From: JADJOM01 sp046327715
GTDB lineage: Bacteria; Gemmatimonadota; Gemmatimonadetes; Gemmatimonadales; GWC2-71-9
Assembly (NCBI GenBank): GCA_046327715.1
Contig: JAXLXY010000006.1
Location: 124,001 to 188,000 of the forward strand
Direction: 5' to 3'
DNA length: 64,000 nucleotides
Shown: in pieces, positions 29,489-39,259 of the stretch
How the letters are laid out: each line of letters starts with the position of its first letter
How positions within the stretch are numbered: position 1 is the first letter of the stretch
Notes under the pieces: model-generated
What the model was told of the DNA's origin: nothing
Databases searched by the model: none
The model's input: only the letters and a program-made list of their open reading frames with translations
Program-made: the position numbers and the translations under genes

Positions 29489-30336
29489 TGCCCGGCGAAT
29501 CGCATCCCCGGTGGGGGGAGGTGACGGGCCAGGTGGCGATGCTCGTGCTGGCCGCGCTGCTCGCCCTGCTGGTGGCGCTGCCGGTGGTGGCGCTGCTCTT
29601 CCGCGTGCCACCGCCCACGCTGGTGGCACAACTCGGCGCGCCCGAGGTGCGGGAGGCGCTGCGGCTCAGCCTGCTGACGAGCGGGGTCGCCACGGCGGTG
29701 TCCGTGCTGCTCGGGCTCCCGATGGCCCACCTGCTCGCCACCCGTGAGTTCCCCGGCAAGCGGGTGCTGGAGATCCTGATGGACCTGCCGATGGTCATCC
29801 CGCCGACCGTGGCCGGGTTCGCCCTGCTGATGGCCTTCGGCCGCGCGGGGCTCCTGGGTGGCACGCTCTCGGCCTTCGGCATCACGTTGCCGTTCACCAC
29901 GGCGGGCGTCGTGGTGGCGCAGGTGTTCATGGCGGTGCCGTTCTTCGTGGGCGCTGCGCGCGCCGGCTTCGCGGCGGTAGACCCGCGGTTCCTGGACGCC
30001 GCGGCCACGCTCCGGGCGGGGGAGATGCACACCTTCTGGCGGGTGCGACTGCCGCTGGCGCTGCCGAGCCTGGTGGCGGGCGTGGGCATGGCCTGGGCCC
30101 GGGCGCTCGGCGAATTCGGCGCCACCATCACCTTTGCCGGCAACCTCGCCGGCACCACCCGCACCGTCCCGCTCGACGTGTACCTGCTGCTGCAGGAGGA
30201 CCTGGCCGCCGCGGCCACGCTCTCGCTGCTCCTCATCATCATGGCTGCCGTCCTGCTCGCCGCGATGCGGCAGGCGGGACTGGGCCTCTTCGCGCCGCCC
30301 CGTGCTCCGCGCTTCGCTCCGCCACGCGCTCGGTGA
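29488..30336 (+). CDS. modB: ModB, molybdate ABC transporter permease
   Basis: The 282-residue protein has five or six membrane helices and the permease loop EAAxxxG-like segment around FLDAAATLRAGEMHTFWRVRLPLALPSL, with the coupling helix for ModC. MVIPPTVAGFALLMAFGR is typical for ModB. It forms the channel for oxyanions bound by ModA. Its ATG overlaps the modA stop. It overlaps modC by 35 bp. The C-terminal end after the last helix is basic and slightly longer than usual. Confidence 0.94.
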   Translation: MPGESHPRWGEVTGQVAMLVLAALLALLVALPVVALLFRVPPPTLVAQLGAPEVREALRLSLLTSGVATAVSVLLGLPMAHLLATREFPGKRVLEILMDLPMVIPPTVAGFALLMAFGRAGLLGGTLSAFGITLPFTTAGVVVAQVFMAVPFFVGAARAGFAAVDPRFLDAAATLRAGEMHTFWRVRLPLALPSLVAGVGMAWARALGEFGATITFAGNLAGTTRTVPLDVYLLLQEDLAAAATLSLLLIIMAAVLLAAMRQAGLGLFAPPRAPRFAPPRAR

Positions 30337-31375
30337 ATTCCACCTCGAGTGCGAACTCGAGGCGGCGCCCGGCAGCACGCTGGTCCTGGTCGGCGAGAGC
30401 GGCTCGGGCAAGACCACCGTGCTCCGGCTGCTGGCCGGGCTGCTGCGCCCGGATGTCGGGCAGATCCAGGTCGGCGCGGAGACCTGGTGCGACACGGCGG
30501 ACGGCACCTGGCGGCCGGCCCCAGCGCGCCCGGTGGGCTACCTCTCCCAGGACTACGCGCTGTTTCCGCACCTCGCTGTCCTCGACAACGTCGGCTTCGG
30601 GCTGGTGGCCACGGGCGTGGGACGGCGTGAGGCCCGCCGGCGTGCGCATGCCGCCCTGGAGCGACTGGGGCTCGAGGCGCTGGCCGGCCGCCGGCCCGCC
30701 CAGCTCTCGGGCGGCCAGCAGCAGCGGGTGGCGCTGGCACGGGCGCTGATCCTCGAACCTGCGCTGCTGCTGCTCGACGAACCGCTCTCGGCCCTGGACC
30801 TGGAGACCCGCCACGCGGTGCGGACCGAGCTGCGGCGCACCCTGCGTGAGCTGCCCTGCGTCACCGTGTTCGTGACCCACTCCCCGCTCGAGGCCATGCT
30901 GTTCGGCGACCGGATCACCGTGCTCGACCGTGGCCGGGTGGCGCAGAGTGGCGACGCGCCGGCGCTGCTCCGCCGGCCGCGCACCCGCTACGTGGCCACG
31001 CTGCTGGGGCTCAACCTGCTGCCCGGGCGGGTGCGGCATCGTGGTCCCGGCGAGGAGGTGGCGCTCGAGACGCCGCGCGGCGTGGTGACGCTGCTGGCCG
31101 CCGAGGCGGGCGAGGAGCTGTTCCTGGTGGTCAGTCCCGACCAGGTGACACTCTCCCGGGAGCCTCCGAGCGCGAGCGCCCGGAACGTCTTCCCCGGCGT
31201 GGTGGAGGAGATCCTCCCGGAGCCGCCCAACGGTGAGCGGGTCCGGGTGGTCCTCGGCCCGTCGCCGTCGTTCGTGGCCGAGGTGACCGCCGAGGCGGCG
31301 ATGCGGCTCGGCCTCGCGGTGGGGCAGCCGGTCTATGCCTCGTTCAAGGCCACGAGCGTGGCCGCGTACGCCTGA
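30302..31375 (+). CDS. modC: ModC, molybdate ABC transporter ATPase with TOBE domain
   Basis: From the GTG at 30302 the 357-residue protein has an ATPase domain with Walker A GESGSGKTT, Q-loop SQDYALFPHL, signature LSGGQQQR, Walker B LLLLDEP, D-loop and H-switch THSPLEA, then a C-terminal Mop/TOBE-type region (about residues 230-355). It energises ModB. The longer upstream open frame lies inside modB and is not protein-like. The start overlaps modB by 35 bp, and the HTH-TOBE gene follows 55 bp later. Confidence 0.93.
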   Translation: MLRASLRHALGEFHLECELEAAPGSTLVLVGESGSGKTTVLRLLAGLLRPDVGQIQVGAETWCDTADGTWRPAPARPVGYLSQDYALFPHLAVLDNVGFGLVATGVGRREARRRAHAALERLGLEALAGRRPAQLSGGQQQRVALARALILEPALLLLDEPLSALDLETRHAVRTELRRTLRELPCVTVFVTHSPLEAMLFGDRITVLDRGRVAQSGDAPALLRRPRTRYVATLLGLNLLPGRVRHRGPGEEVALETPRGVVTLLAAEAGEELFLVVSPDQVTLSREPPSASARNVFPGVVEEILPEPPNGERVRVVLGPSPSFVAEVTAEAAMRLGLAVGQPVYASFKATSVAAYA

Positions 31376-31430
31376 CGCCAACCCCAGTCGCGTGCCCTCG
31401 GCTGGCGCAGCCGCCGGCGCCCGGCGGAGG

Positions 31431-31907
31431 ATGAGCGGGCGCCGCCGAGCGGCCCCTTCCGCCCGCCTTCCGGACGCGCCACCTTACCCTTCCGTCGAAT
31501 CCCATCTGGAAGGCTGCCTGCACCTCCTCACCGTCGCCGAGACCGCCCGTCTGCTTCACCTCAACGTGAAGCGGGTGCAGGCCCTGGCGCGCGCCGGCAA
31601 GCTGCCGGCCACGCGGGTGGGCCGGAAGTGGCTCTTCCCGCGCGACCAGGTGGAGGCCCTGCTCGGCGGGCCGCCGCGCGCGCCGGCGGCCGCCGGCAGC
31701 GTGGAGCTGAGCGCCCGCAACCAGCTGCGGGGCCGGATCCGCGGGCTCACGATCGAGGGGCTCATGTGCGAGGTCCGACTCGACATCGGCGGGCAGGAGC
31801 TGGTCTCGATCATCACCCGCTCCTCGGCGGAGCGGCTGCGGCTCAAGGCGGGAGACGAGGTGCTGGCGGTCATCAAGTCCACCGAGGTCATGATCGGCCG
31901 TGACTGA
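31431..31907 (+). CDS. HTH-TOBE molybdate-responsive regulator
   Basis: The 158-residue protein has an excisionase/MerR-like HTH (about residues 31-78: LLTVAETARLLHLNVKRVQ followed by GRKWLFPRDQVEALL) and a C-terminal TOBE/Mop domain (about 93-156), which binds molybdate or tungstate in the ModE family. It is therefore a likely oxyanion-sensing repressor or activator of this operon, with DNA-binding fold different from classical ModE. The ATG at 31431 directly follows GGAGG, which is tight for a ribosome-binding site, so the start may be further downstream. It overlaps the second permease gene by 8 bp. Confidence 0.85.
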   Translation: MSGRRRAAPSARLPDAPPYPSVESHLEGCLHLLTVAETARLLHLNVKRVQALARAGKLPATRVGRKWLFPRDQVEALLGGPPRAPAAAGSVELSARNQLRGRIRGLTIEGLMCEVRLDIGGQELVSIITRSSAERLRLKAGDEVLAVIKSTEVMIGRD

Positions 31908-32496
31908 ACCCTCCGCGTTCGCGCTTTCCGTGGCCGGCCTCGCCACCGGACTGGCCTGCCTGATCGGCCTGCCGCTGGCCTGGCTGCTCGGGCGGCACGC
32001 CTTCCGCGGCAAGTCGCCGCTGCAGGCGCTGCTGCTGCTGCCGCTGGTGCTGCCCGCCACCCTCCTCGGATACTGCGTGGTGCTGCTGGGCCAGCAGCCG
32101 GCCGTGGCGCGGGGGCTGGCGCTGGTCGGGCTGGTGCCCGCCTTCGACTGGCGGATGGGCGTGCTCATCGCCACCACCGGCGCGCTGGCGATGTTCGTGC
32201 GCTCGGCGCAGGCCGAGTTCGCCCGGGTGGACCGCCGGCTGGAGCAGGCGGCGCGGACCCTGGGCCGCTCGGAGTGGAGCCTCTTCTGGGCGGTGACGCT
32301 GCCGCTGGCGTGGCGCGGCGTGGCCGCCGGCGTGGGGCTGGCGTTCGCGCGCGCGGTGGGCGAGGTGGCCCTCACGCTGCTGGTGGCACGGGTGGCACCC
32401 ACGCCCTCGCAGGCGGGCACGGTGGGACTGGTGGCGCTGACCTGCGCCGTGCTGCTGCTGCTCTCGACCGCGCGCCTCACGCGCGCCGTAAGCTGA
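31900..32496 (+). CDS. modB: Second ModB-like ABC permease
   Basis: The 198-residue protein is a short ModB-type permease with about five helices: LPLAWLLGRHAFRGKSPLQALLLLPLVLPATLLGY and the cytoplasmic loop LEQAARTLGRSEWSLFWAVTLPLAWRG with the coupling EAA-like pattern. Start GTG at 31900 overlaps the HTH-TOBE gene. It is shorter by about 25 residues than typical ModB (221). No ModA-like binding protein follows, so it may share ModA or serve tungstate. The permease is likely to pair with the ATPase 4 bp downstream. Confidence 0.88.
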   Translation: MTEPSAFALSVAGLATGLACLIGLPLAWLLGRHAFRGKSPLQALLLLPLVLPATLLGYCVVLLGQQPAVARGLALVGLVPAFDWRMGVLIATTGALAMFVRSAQAEFARVDRRLEQAARTLGRSEWSLFWAVTLPLAWRGVAAGVGLAFARAVGEVALTLLVARVAPTPSQAGTVGLVALTCAVLLLLSTARLTRAVS

Positions 32497-32500
32497 GCCC

Positions 32501-33622
32501 ATGCTCTCCGTCGAACTGCTCAAGCACTTCCCCGACTTCACCCTCGACGTCCAATGGACGGCTGACGAGGGCGTGGTCGCCCTCTTCGGCCCCTCGGGGG
32601 CCGGGAAGACGCTGACGCTCGAGTGCCTCGCGGGGCTCATCCGGCCCGATGGGGGCCGGGTCGAGTTGCGGGGGCAGACCCTCTACGACTCCGTGCACGG
32701 GATACACCGCCCCACCCGGGACCGCCGGCTCGGCGCGGTGTTTCAGGGCTACGCGCTCTTTCCGCACCTGACCGTCGAGGAGAACCTCGCCTTCGGGCTG
32801 GAGCGGCTGGCGCGGGCCGCCCGGAGGCAGCGCACGGAGGAGCTGCTCGAGCGGCTCCGCCTTACCGACGTGCGGAGGCTCCGTCCCGCCGCGCTCTCCG
32901 GGGGCCAGCAGCAGCGCACCGCGCTCGGGCGCGCGCTGGCGCCCGACCCTGACCTGCTGCTCCTCGACGAGCCCCTCGGCGCGCTCGACAGCCCGCTGCG
33001 CCGCAGCCTCCGCGACGAGCTGGCCGGCATGCTGCGCGGGTTCGGCAAGATGGCGGTGGTGGTCACCCATGACCTGGCGGAGGCCTGCCAGCTCGCCGAC
33101 CGGATCGTGGTCTACGATCGCGGGCGCGTGGTCCAGGTGGGCCCCAAGGACCTGGTCCTCTCCCGGCCGGCGAGCGCCGACGTGGCCGCGGCCCTCGGGG
33201 TGCGCAACGTGCTCGAGGGGGTGGTGCTCAACGCGGGACCCGAGGGGGTGCAACTGGTGTGGCGCGGCCACCTGCTCATGGCGGCGCACGGCGCCGCGGG
33301 TGCCACCCTGCCGGCCCCGGGCGACCGGGTGGCGTTCTTCATCCGGCCGGAGCACGTCCGCCTGATGCGGAAGGACCGCTACGGCGGCACCGACGGCCGC
33401 CAGGTCAACCTGGTCCGCGGCACCCTGGTCGGCGAGGTGAACATGGGCGCCGCCTACTCCCTGCAGTTCGTGGTCGAGGGCGAAGGCACCCCGCCCGCGC
33501 GCGGGTATGACCTCGAGATCGCGGTGCCCAAGCTGGTGCACGAGAAGCTGTGCCTGCACTACGACCGGCAGTGGACCGTCTCGGTCCAGCCGAGCGCGAT
33601 CGAGCTGCTGCCCACCGCCTGA
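32501..33622 (+). CDS. modC: Second ModC-like ABC ATPase with TOBE domain
   Basis: The 373-residue protein has Walker A GPSGAGKTLT, Q-loop FQGYALFPHL, LSGGQQQR, Walker B LLLLDEP and H-loop VVTHDLAEA, then a C-terminal region of about 145 residues with a TOBE-type FIRPEHVRLM. Its Walker A differs from the first modC (GESGSGKTT), so it is not a recent duplicate. It pairs with the preceding permease, and the pair makes this operon a double oxyanion transporter. The following gene is in the opposite direction 6 bp after the stop. Confidence 0.9.
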   Translation: MLSVELLKHFPDFTLDVQWTADEGVVALFGPSGAGKTLTLECLAGLIRPDGGRVELRGQTLYDSVHGIHRPTRDRRLGAVFQGYALFPHLTVEENLAFGLERLARAARRQRTEELLERLRLTDVRRLRPAALSGGQQQRTALGRALAPDPDLLLLDEPLGALDSPLRRSLRDELAGMLRGFGKMAVVVTHDLAEACQLADRIVVYDRGRVVQVGPKDLVLSRPASADVAAALGVRNVLEGVVLNAGPEGVQLVWRGHLLMAAHGAAGATLPAPGDRVAFFIRPEHVRLMRKDRYGGTDGRQVNLVRGTLVGEVNMGAAYSLQFVVEGEGTPPARGYDLEIAVPKLVHEKLCLHYDRQWTVSVQPSAIELLPTA

Positions 33623-33628
33623 ACCCCG

Positions 33629-34948
33629 TCAGGGGCGCGCGCCGCCCGCCAGCCTGGGCGCCAGCCACCGATACCCCAGCAGCAGTCCGAAGAAGAGCAG
33701 CAGGAGCTGCGCGGCCCGCCAGGCCGCGTGGTCCACCATGCCGCGCCCGGCGGCGGTGAGGCCGGCGCCCGCGCCGGCGGCGGCATTGAGCGCCTCGGTG
33801 GCCGCACGCAGCTCGCGGAGGGCCACGGTGTACTTCTCCACGTCGAAGGAGGCCGCGCCGCCCGGCGCCCGCGGGTCCCGCAGGCTCGCCACCAGGCGGT
33901 CGGCGGCGCCGATGGCCTCACCCATGGTGGCGGCGGTCTGCTGCGACAGGGTCATGAGCCGCTCCCCCGACTCCGCGAGGGCGCGTCCGTCCCGGGTCAC
34001 GACACCTGCCTCGTGGAGCAGGCCGCGCAGGGACGCCTCCCGTGAGTCGAAGGCGGCGAGCAGCGCGGTGCGCTCGCTGCCGATGAGGGCCGGGAGGCTC
34101 TCGGCCTGCGCCGTCAGCCGTGCCATGCTTCCCGAGAGGAGGCTCACGCTGCCCAGGGTCTGCCGGGCCTCGGGGGTGTTCATCGCCTCCCAGCTCAGCG
34201 CCTCGGCCTGCCAGCGGGAGAGCAGCGGCAGGCGCTGCGCCAGAAAGAGGAAGCGCTCGCCGAGCAGCCGGGTCTCCTCGATCTGGCGGGTGGCGTCCTC
34301 GAGCGGGGCGAAGAGCCCCTTGGCGCGGGCCTCGCCAGCGCCGGCGGGCAGGTCGGCCAGGCGCACCACGCCCGGGAAGGCGGGGTCGGTGCGGGTGGCG
34401 GCCCAGGCGTCCACCCGGGCACGGAGGGCCTCGAGCTCGCCGGCGGGGTACACGCGCCCGCCGAGGGCCCAGATGTCCCGCTCCAGCCGGCCCAGCGCCT
34501 CTGCCATCGGCGCCCGCGCGGCGGCACCGATCCCCTTGGCATCGCCGCTGGGGCGGAGGGCGCGGGACTGGGCGGCGGCCGAGACCATGAGGTCGAGGAG
34601 CGCGGCCTCTGGGTCGGGTGCCACGGCCAGGGTGACCGCGCTGGTCCCGACCTCGGTCTGGACCAGCTGGGTGAGCAGGCGGGTCTCGGGCGATGAGTCA
34701 CGCTGGCGCGCGGCGGCGGTGGCGCGCGCCACTTCGCCCAGGGCGCGGTCGGCGTGGGCCATGAGCCGGGTCTGCAGCTGGCCCACGGTGAGGGTGCCCC
34801 CATCGAGCGAGAGCTGGGCGCTCCCCGACGGCGGGTCGGCCGGCGTCGGCGCGACGGGCCGGGTGGCGACGCCCTGGCGGGTGCCACAGCCGCCGAGCAG
34901 CAGGGCGAGGGCGATGGACAGGAGTGGGATCGCGGGGCGAGACGCCAT
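33629..34948 (-). CDS. Predicted lipoprotein with C-terminal membrane helix, unknown function
   Basis: The 439-residue product from ATG 34948 starts with a hydrophobic signal and lipobox LLGGC. The long middle part is alanine-rich and helical, with several leucine-rich stretches suggesting coiled coil (for example QLQTRLMAHADRALGEVARATAAARQ). The C-terminus has a hydrophobic helix (AQLLLLFFGLLLGYRWLAPRL), giving two membrane anchors. No family is recognised. The frame begins 14 codons earlier (34990) but the shorter start fits the signal peptide. It converges with the mod operon and is divergent from pruA. Confidence 0.65.
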   Translation of the reverse strand: MASRPAIPLLSIALALLLGGCGTRQGVATRPVAPTPADPPSGSAQLSLDGGTLTVGQLQTRLMAHADRALGEVARATAAARQRDSSPETRLLTQLVQTEVGTSAVTLAVAPDPEAALLDLMVSAAAQSRALRPSGDAKGIGAAARAPMAEALGRLERDIWALGGRVYPAGELEALRARVDAWAATRTDPAFPGVVRLADLPAGAGEARAKGLFAPLEDATRQIEETRLLGERFLFLAQRLPLLSRWQAEALSWEAMNTPEARQTLGSVSLLSGSMARLTAQAESLPALIGSERTALLAAFDSREASLRGLLHEAGVVTRDGRALAESGERLMTLSQQTAATMGEAIGAADRLVASLRDPRAPGGAASFDVEKYTVALRELRAATEALNAAAGAGAGLTAAGRGMVDHAAWRAAQLLLLFFGLLLGYRWLAPRLAGGARP

Positions 34949-35113
34949 CAGGGGCTCCGGGACCGGCCGGGTGTGGGCTGCCGTGGGCACGAGGTTACCG
35001 GCTCGCGGCGGCGCGGGGAAGGGTGTGGGCGTCCGGAGACGTGGCAGCCGGGCAGACTTGCTCGGCTCGCGGCGGGGGCGCTACACTCCCGCCTCCTCGT
35101 TCCGGTGGACACG

Positions 35114-36742
<1,629 letters not shown>

Positions 36743-36775
36743 GGCGGCCCGGCCGGGCGCCGCCCCCGCCGGCAC

Positions 36776-38086
36776 TCACTGCCTGACGATGGTCCCGCCC
36801 TTCATGACGAACCGTACCCGCTGCAGCTCGGTGATGTCGGCCAGCGGGTCGGCGGCCACCGCCACCAGGTCGGCAAAGCGGCCCTCGGCCACGGCGCCGA
36901 GGTTGGCGGACTGGTCCAGCAGCCGGGCGGCGGTGCTGGTGGCCGACTTGATGGCCTGCATCGGTGTCATGCCGTAGCGCACCATGTAGTCGAGTTCCTG
37001 GGCCTGGTTCTCGGTCCAGGCGTAGCCGCCCGCATCGGTGCCGTAGCTGATGTAGGGGACGAGCCCGCGCCGCACCGCCTCGCCGAACGCCTGCCGCTCC
37101 AGGTCGACCATCTTCGGCCAGATGCCACCCCGGCCCTCCGCCACGTACGCCCCCACGAAGATCGTCGGGCACCAGTAGACCTTCTGCCGCACCATGCGGT
37201 CGATCAGGTCGGGCGTGAGGCCGTCGCCGTGCTCGATCGTGTTGAACCCGGCGCGCAGCGCCGCGTCGATGCCGTCCCAGCCGATCGCGTGGCCGGCGAT
37301 CTTCCGGCCCAGGCGGTGGGCCTCGTCGGCAAAGGCCTTGAGCTCCTCGTCGGTGAAGTTGAGCCAGCTGTGCAGGCGGCCGTCCTCGCCCAGGTAGTAG
37401 CGCCGGTCCACGTAGACCTTGATCCAGTCGGCGCCGTACTTCACCTGTTCCCGCACCGCCCGGCGGATGTTGTCCACGCCGTCCACGATCTGCACCCCGT
37501 CAGGCACCCGGAGCTCCCAGGAGTAGCCGGAGAGCGGGTACATCCCGGTGGCGCTGAAGGCCCGGGTGGCCACGAACAGCCGGGGTCCCGGGATGATCCC
37601 CCGGTTGATGGCGGTCTTCACGTCCACATCGGCGTACATCGCGCCCTCGGTCTCGAGGTCCCGGAGGGTGGTGAAACCGTTCTCCAGGGCCGTCCGCGCC
37701 GCCACCGTGGCCCGGATGGTGCGGTAGGGAATCGACTCCTTGAGCAGCTGGGCGTCGTAGTCCTCGGCGGTGATGTCGCCCTGGAGCAGGATGTGGGTGT
37801 GGTTATCGATCAGGCCCGGCAGGACGGTCATCCCGCTCAGGTCCACCTGGCGGGCGTCCCCGGCCGCCGCGGAGACCTCGGCCCAGGGCCCCACGCGAGT
37901 GATCCGGGTCCCCTCGACCAGGATCCCCTGGTCGGTCCGGGGCTGGTCGGAGAGGCCGTCGATCAGGCGCCCGGCATGGACCAGGACCCGTTCGGGGGCG
38001 GACTGCGATACTGCCCCCGTGGCCAGGCCCAGCGCCAGGACGGCGGCCAGCCCGGTGGCGTGGCGCATCATGTAGGAACGTGGCAT
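36776..38086 (-). CDS. Secreted amidohydrolase-family protein
   Basis: The 436-residue product has a signal peptide (MRHATGLAAVLALGLATGAVSQ) and an amidohydrolase domain: the first metal motif LPGLIDNHTH, GADWIKVYVD, the histidine IAGHAIG, EHGDGLTPDL and GTDAG with the metal-binding aspartate, closing with ADLVAVAADPLADI. It resembles imidazolonepropionase- or prolidase-like periplasmic amidohydrolases, possibly acting on dipeptides; the substrate is unknown. Starts at 38086 or at the ATG codons 38071 and 38068 are all possible. The start region nearly touches the divergent small gene at 38117. Confidence 0.85.
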   Translation of the reverse strand: MPRSYMMRHATGLAAVLALGLATGAVSQSAPERVLVHAGRLIDGLSDQPRTDQGILVEGTRITRVGPWAEVSAAAGDARQVDLSGMTVLPGLIDNHTHILLQGDITAEDYDAQLLKESIPYRTIRATVAARTALENGFTTLRDLETEGAMYADVDVKTAINRGIIPGPRLFVATRAFSATGMYPLSGYSWELRVPDGVQIVDGVDNIRRAVREQVKYGADWIKVYVDRRYYLGEDGRLHSWLNFTDEELKAFADEAHRLGRKIAGHAIGWDGIDAALRAGFNTIEHGDGLTPDLIDRMVRQKVYWCPTIFVGAYVAEGRGGIWPKMVDLERQAFGEAVRRGLVPYISYGTDAGGYAWTENQAQELDYMVRYGMTPMQAIKSATSTAARLLDQSANLGAVAEGRFADLVAVAADPLADITELQRVRFVMKGGTIVRQ

Positions 38087-38116
38087 ACTCCCGATACCCC
38101 TCTGGAAGGATCCTGC

Positions 38117-38416
38117 GTGGACCGCGTGCGGAAGAGCTCCGTCGGAGATATCCCGGTTCTGATGCCGGATGGCAAGCCATCCCGCCGGCGGGGACCGGGG
38201 TCGCGCGTGCCGCGGTGGCTGCTCTGGCTGCTCCTGCTCGTGGTGGTGGCGGGGGCGGTCTACGTGGTTCGCAGCAAGCGGTCGGGCCGAGCCCCGGCGC
38301 CCCGCGCGCTCCCGGCCCAGGCCGACAGCCTCCGGGCGCCCGGCGATTCCACCGCGCGGCACACCGGCGGGGTCAGCCCCCGCCCCGACAGCAGCCGGGC
38401 CCGGCCGCCGCGGTGA
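38117..38416 (+). CDS. Small single-pass membrane protein of unknown function
   Basis: From the GTG at 38117 the product has 99 residues: an N-terminal basic segment, one membrane helix (LLWLLLLVVVAGAVYVV), and a proline-arginine-rich tail. The GTG is preceded by GGAAGGA with a 6-base spacer, a good ribosome site. An ATG at 38162 in the same frame is an alternative. The stop overlaps the next start by 4 bp (GTGA), so it is likely translated together with the following gene. No function is recognised. Confidence 0.6.
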   Translation: MDRVRKSSVGDIPVLMPDGKPSRRRGPGSRVPRWLLWLLLLVVVAGAVYVVRSKRSGRAPAPRALPAQADSLRAPGDSTARHTGGVSPRPDSSRARPPR

Positions 38417-39195
38417 AGCCCCTCCTGCCCGCCGCGCTGCTCCTTGCAGCGCCGCTCGGCGCGCAGGGGGCGCCCGCCTATCACCCGCTGCAGCTCGACT
38501 GTGCCCGGTACCGCCAGGCCATCCACACCACCATCGAGCTCGAGAGCCGGGGGGAACGCAGCCGTGAGGTGACCGATCGTGACGGGGTGCTGGTGCTTCG
38601 CGCCACGGCCCGGGACTCGCTGATCGGCCTCGAGGCCTGGTTCGACACCCTGTTCCTCGCGCGGGAAGGCTCGGGCGAGCGCCTGGTGCCCGCGACCGAC
38701 GGCCTGATCGGCGGGCGCTACACCGGGGTGCTCACCCGTCGGGGCGGGTTCACCGCGACGGACCGGCCCTTCGTTCCCGATGACGTGGCCCAGGTGGCCG
38801 ACGTGGGGGACGCGCTCGAGGAGCTGCTGCCGCCACTGCCGGACACGGTGCTGGCTCCAGGCACGGGGCATCGCGATGCGTTCGGGACCGTCACCCTCCG
38901 CCTCCCCGATGGCACCCGGGACGGCCGCCGCGTGGCACGCTATCGCCTGACACGCAGCCTGGAACGCGAGGAGCAGCGGCTGCTGCCGGATTCCAGCACG
39001 GTCCGGGCCCAGCGCCACGAGCGCGAGGTCGGAACCTTCGAATGGTCCCCGGAGGTCGGGCCGCTCCGCTGGGAGCGGGCGATCACGATCGACGTCGAGG
39101 TGCCGGTGGGCGGGCCGGTGAAGCGGCCGTTCCGCAGCCGGATCGAGCAGCTGGTGACGATCGAGCGGGCGGGGGCGCTGGAGAGTTGTCGGTAA
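38413..39195 (+). CDS. Secreted protein of unknown function
   Basis: The 260-residue product starts with a signal peptide (GTG start; LLPAALLLAAPLGAQ) and has a beta-rich-looking body with alternating charged and aromatic residues, for example HTTIELESRGERSREVTDRDGVLVL and ARYRLTRSLEREEQRLLPDSST. No motif or family is recognised. Overlap of GTGA with the preceding membrane protein gene suggests that they form a two-gene unit. The stop is followed by a hairpin near 39224-39243. Confidence 0.6.
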   Translation: MKPLLPAALLLAAPLGAQGAPAYHPLQLDCARYRQAIHTTIELESRGERSREVTDRDGVLVLRATARDSLIGLEAWFDTLFLAREGSGERLVPATDGLIGGRYTGVLTRRGGFTATDRPFVPDDVAQVADVGDALEELLPPLPDTVLAPGTGHRDAFGTVTLRLPDGTRDGRRVARYRLTRSLEREEQRLLPDSSTVRAQRHEREVGTFEWSPEVGPLRWERAITIDVEVPVGGPVKRPFRSRIEQLVTIERAGALESCR

Positions 39196-39223
39196 CTTCG
39201 GGCAGCGCGAAGCGGGAAGCGGG

Positions 39224-39243
39224 GGCCGGCCGATGCGCCGGCC
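39224..39243. terminator. Short hairpin between convergent genes
   Basis: GGCCGGC (39224-39230) and GCCGGCC (39237-39243) pair over 7 bp with loop CGATGC. It lies between the secreted-protein stop and the end of the PQQ operon. The downstream CGTTTCC is only weakly U-rich. Confidence 0.4.
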
Positions 39244-39259
39244 TCCGTCGTTTCCTCCC

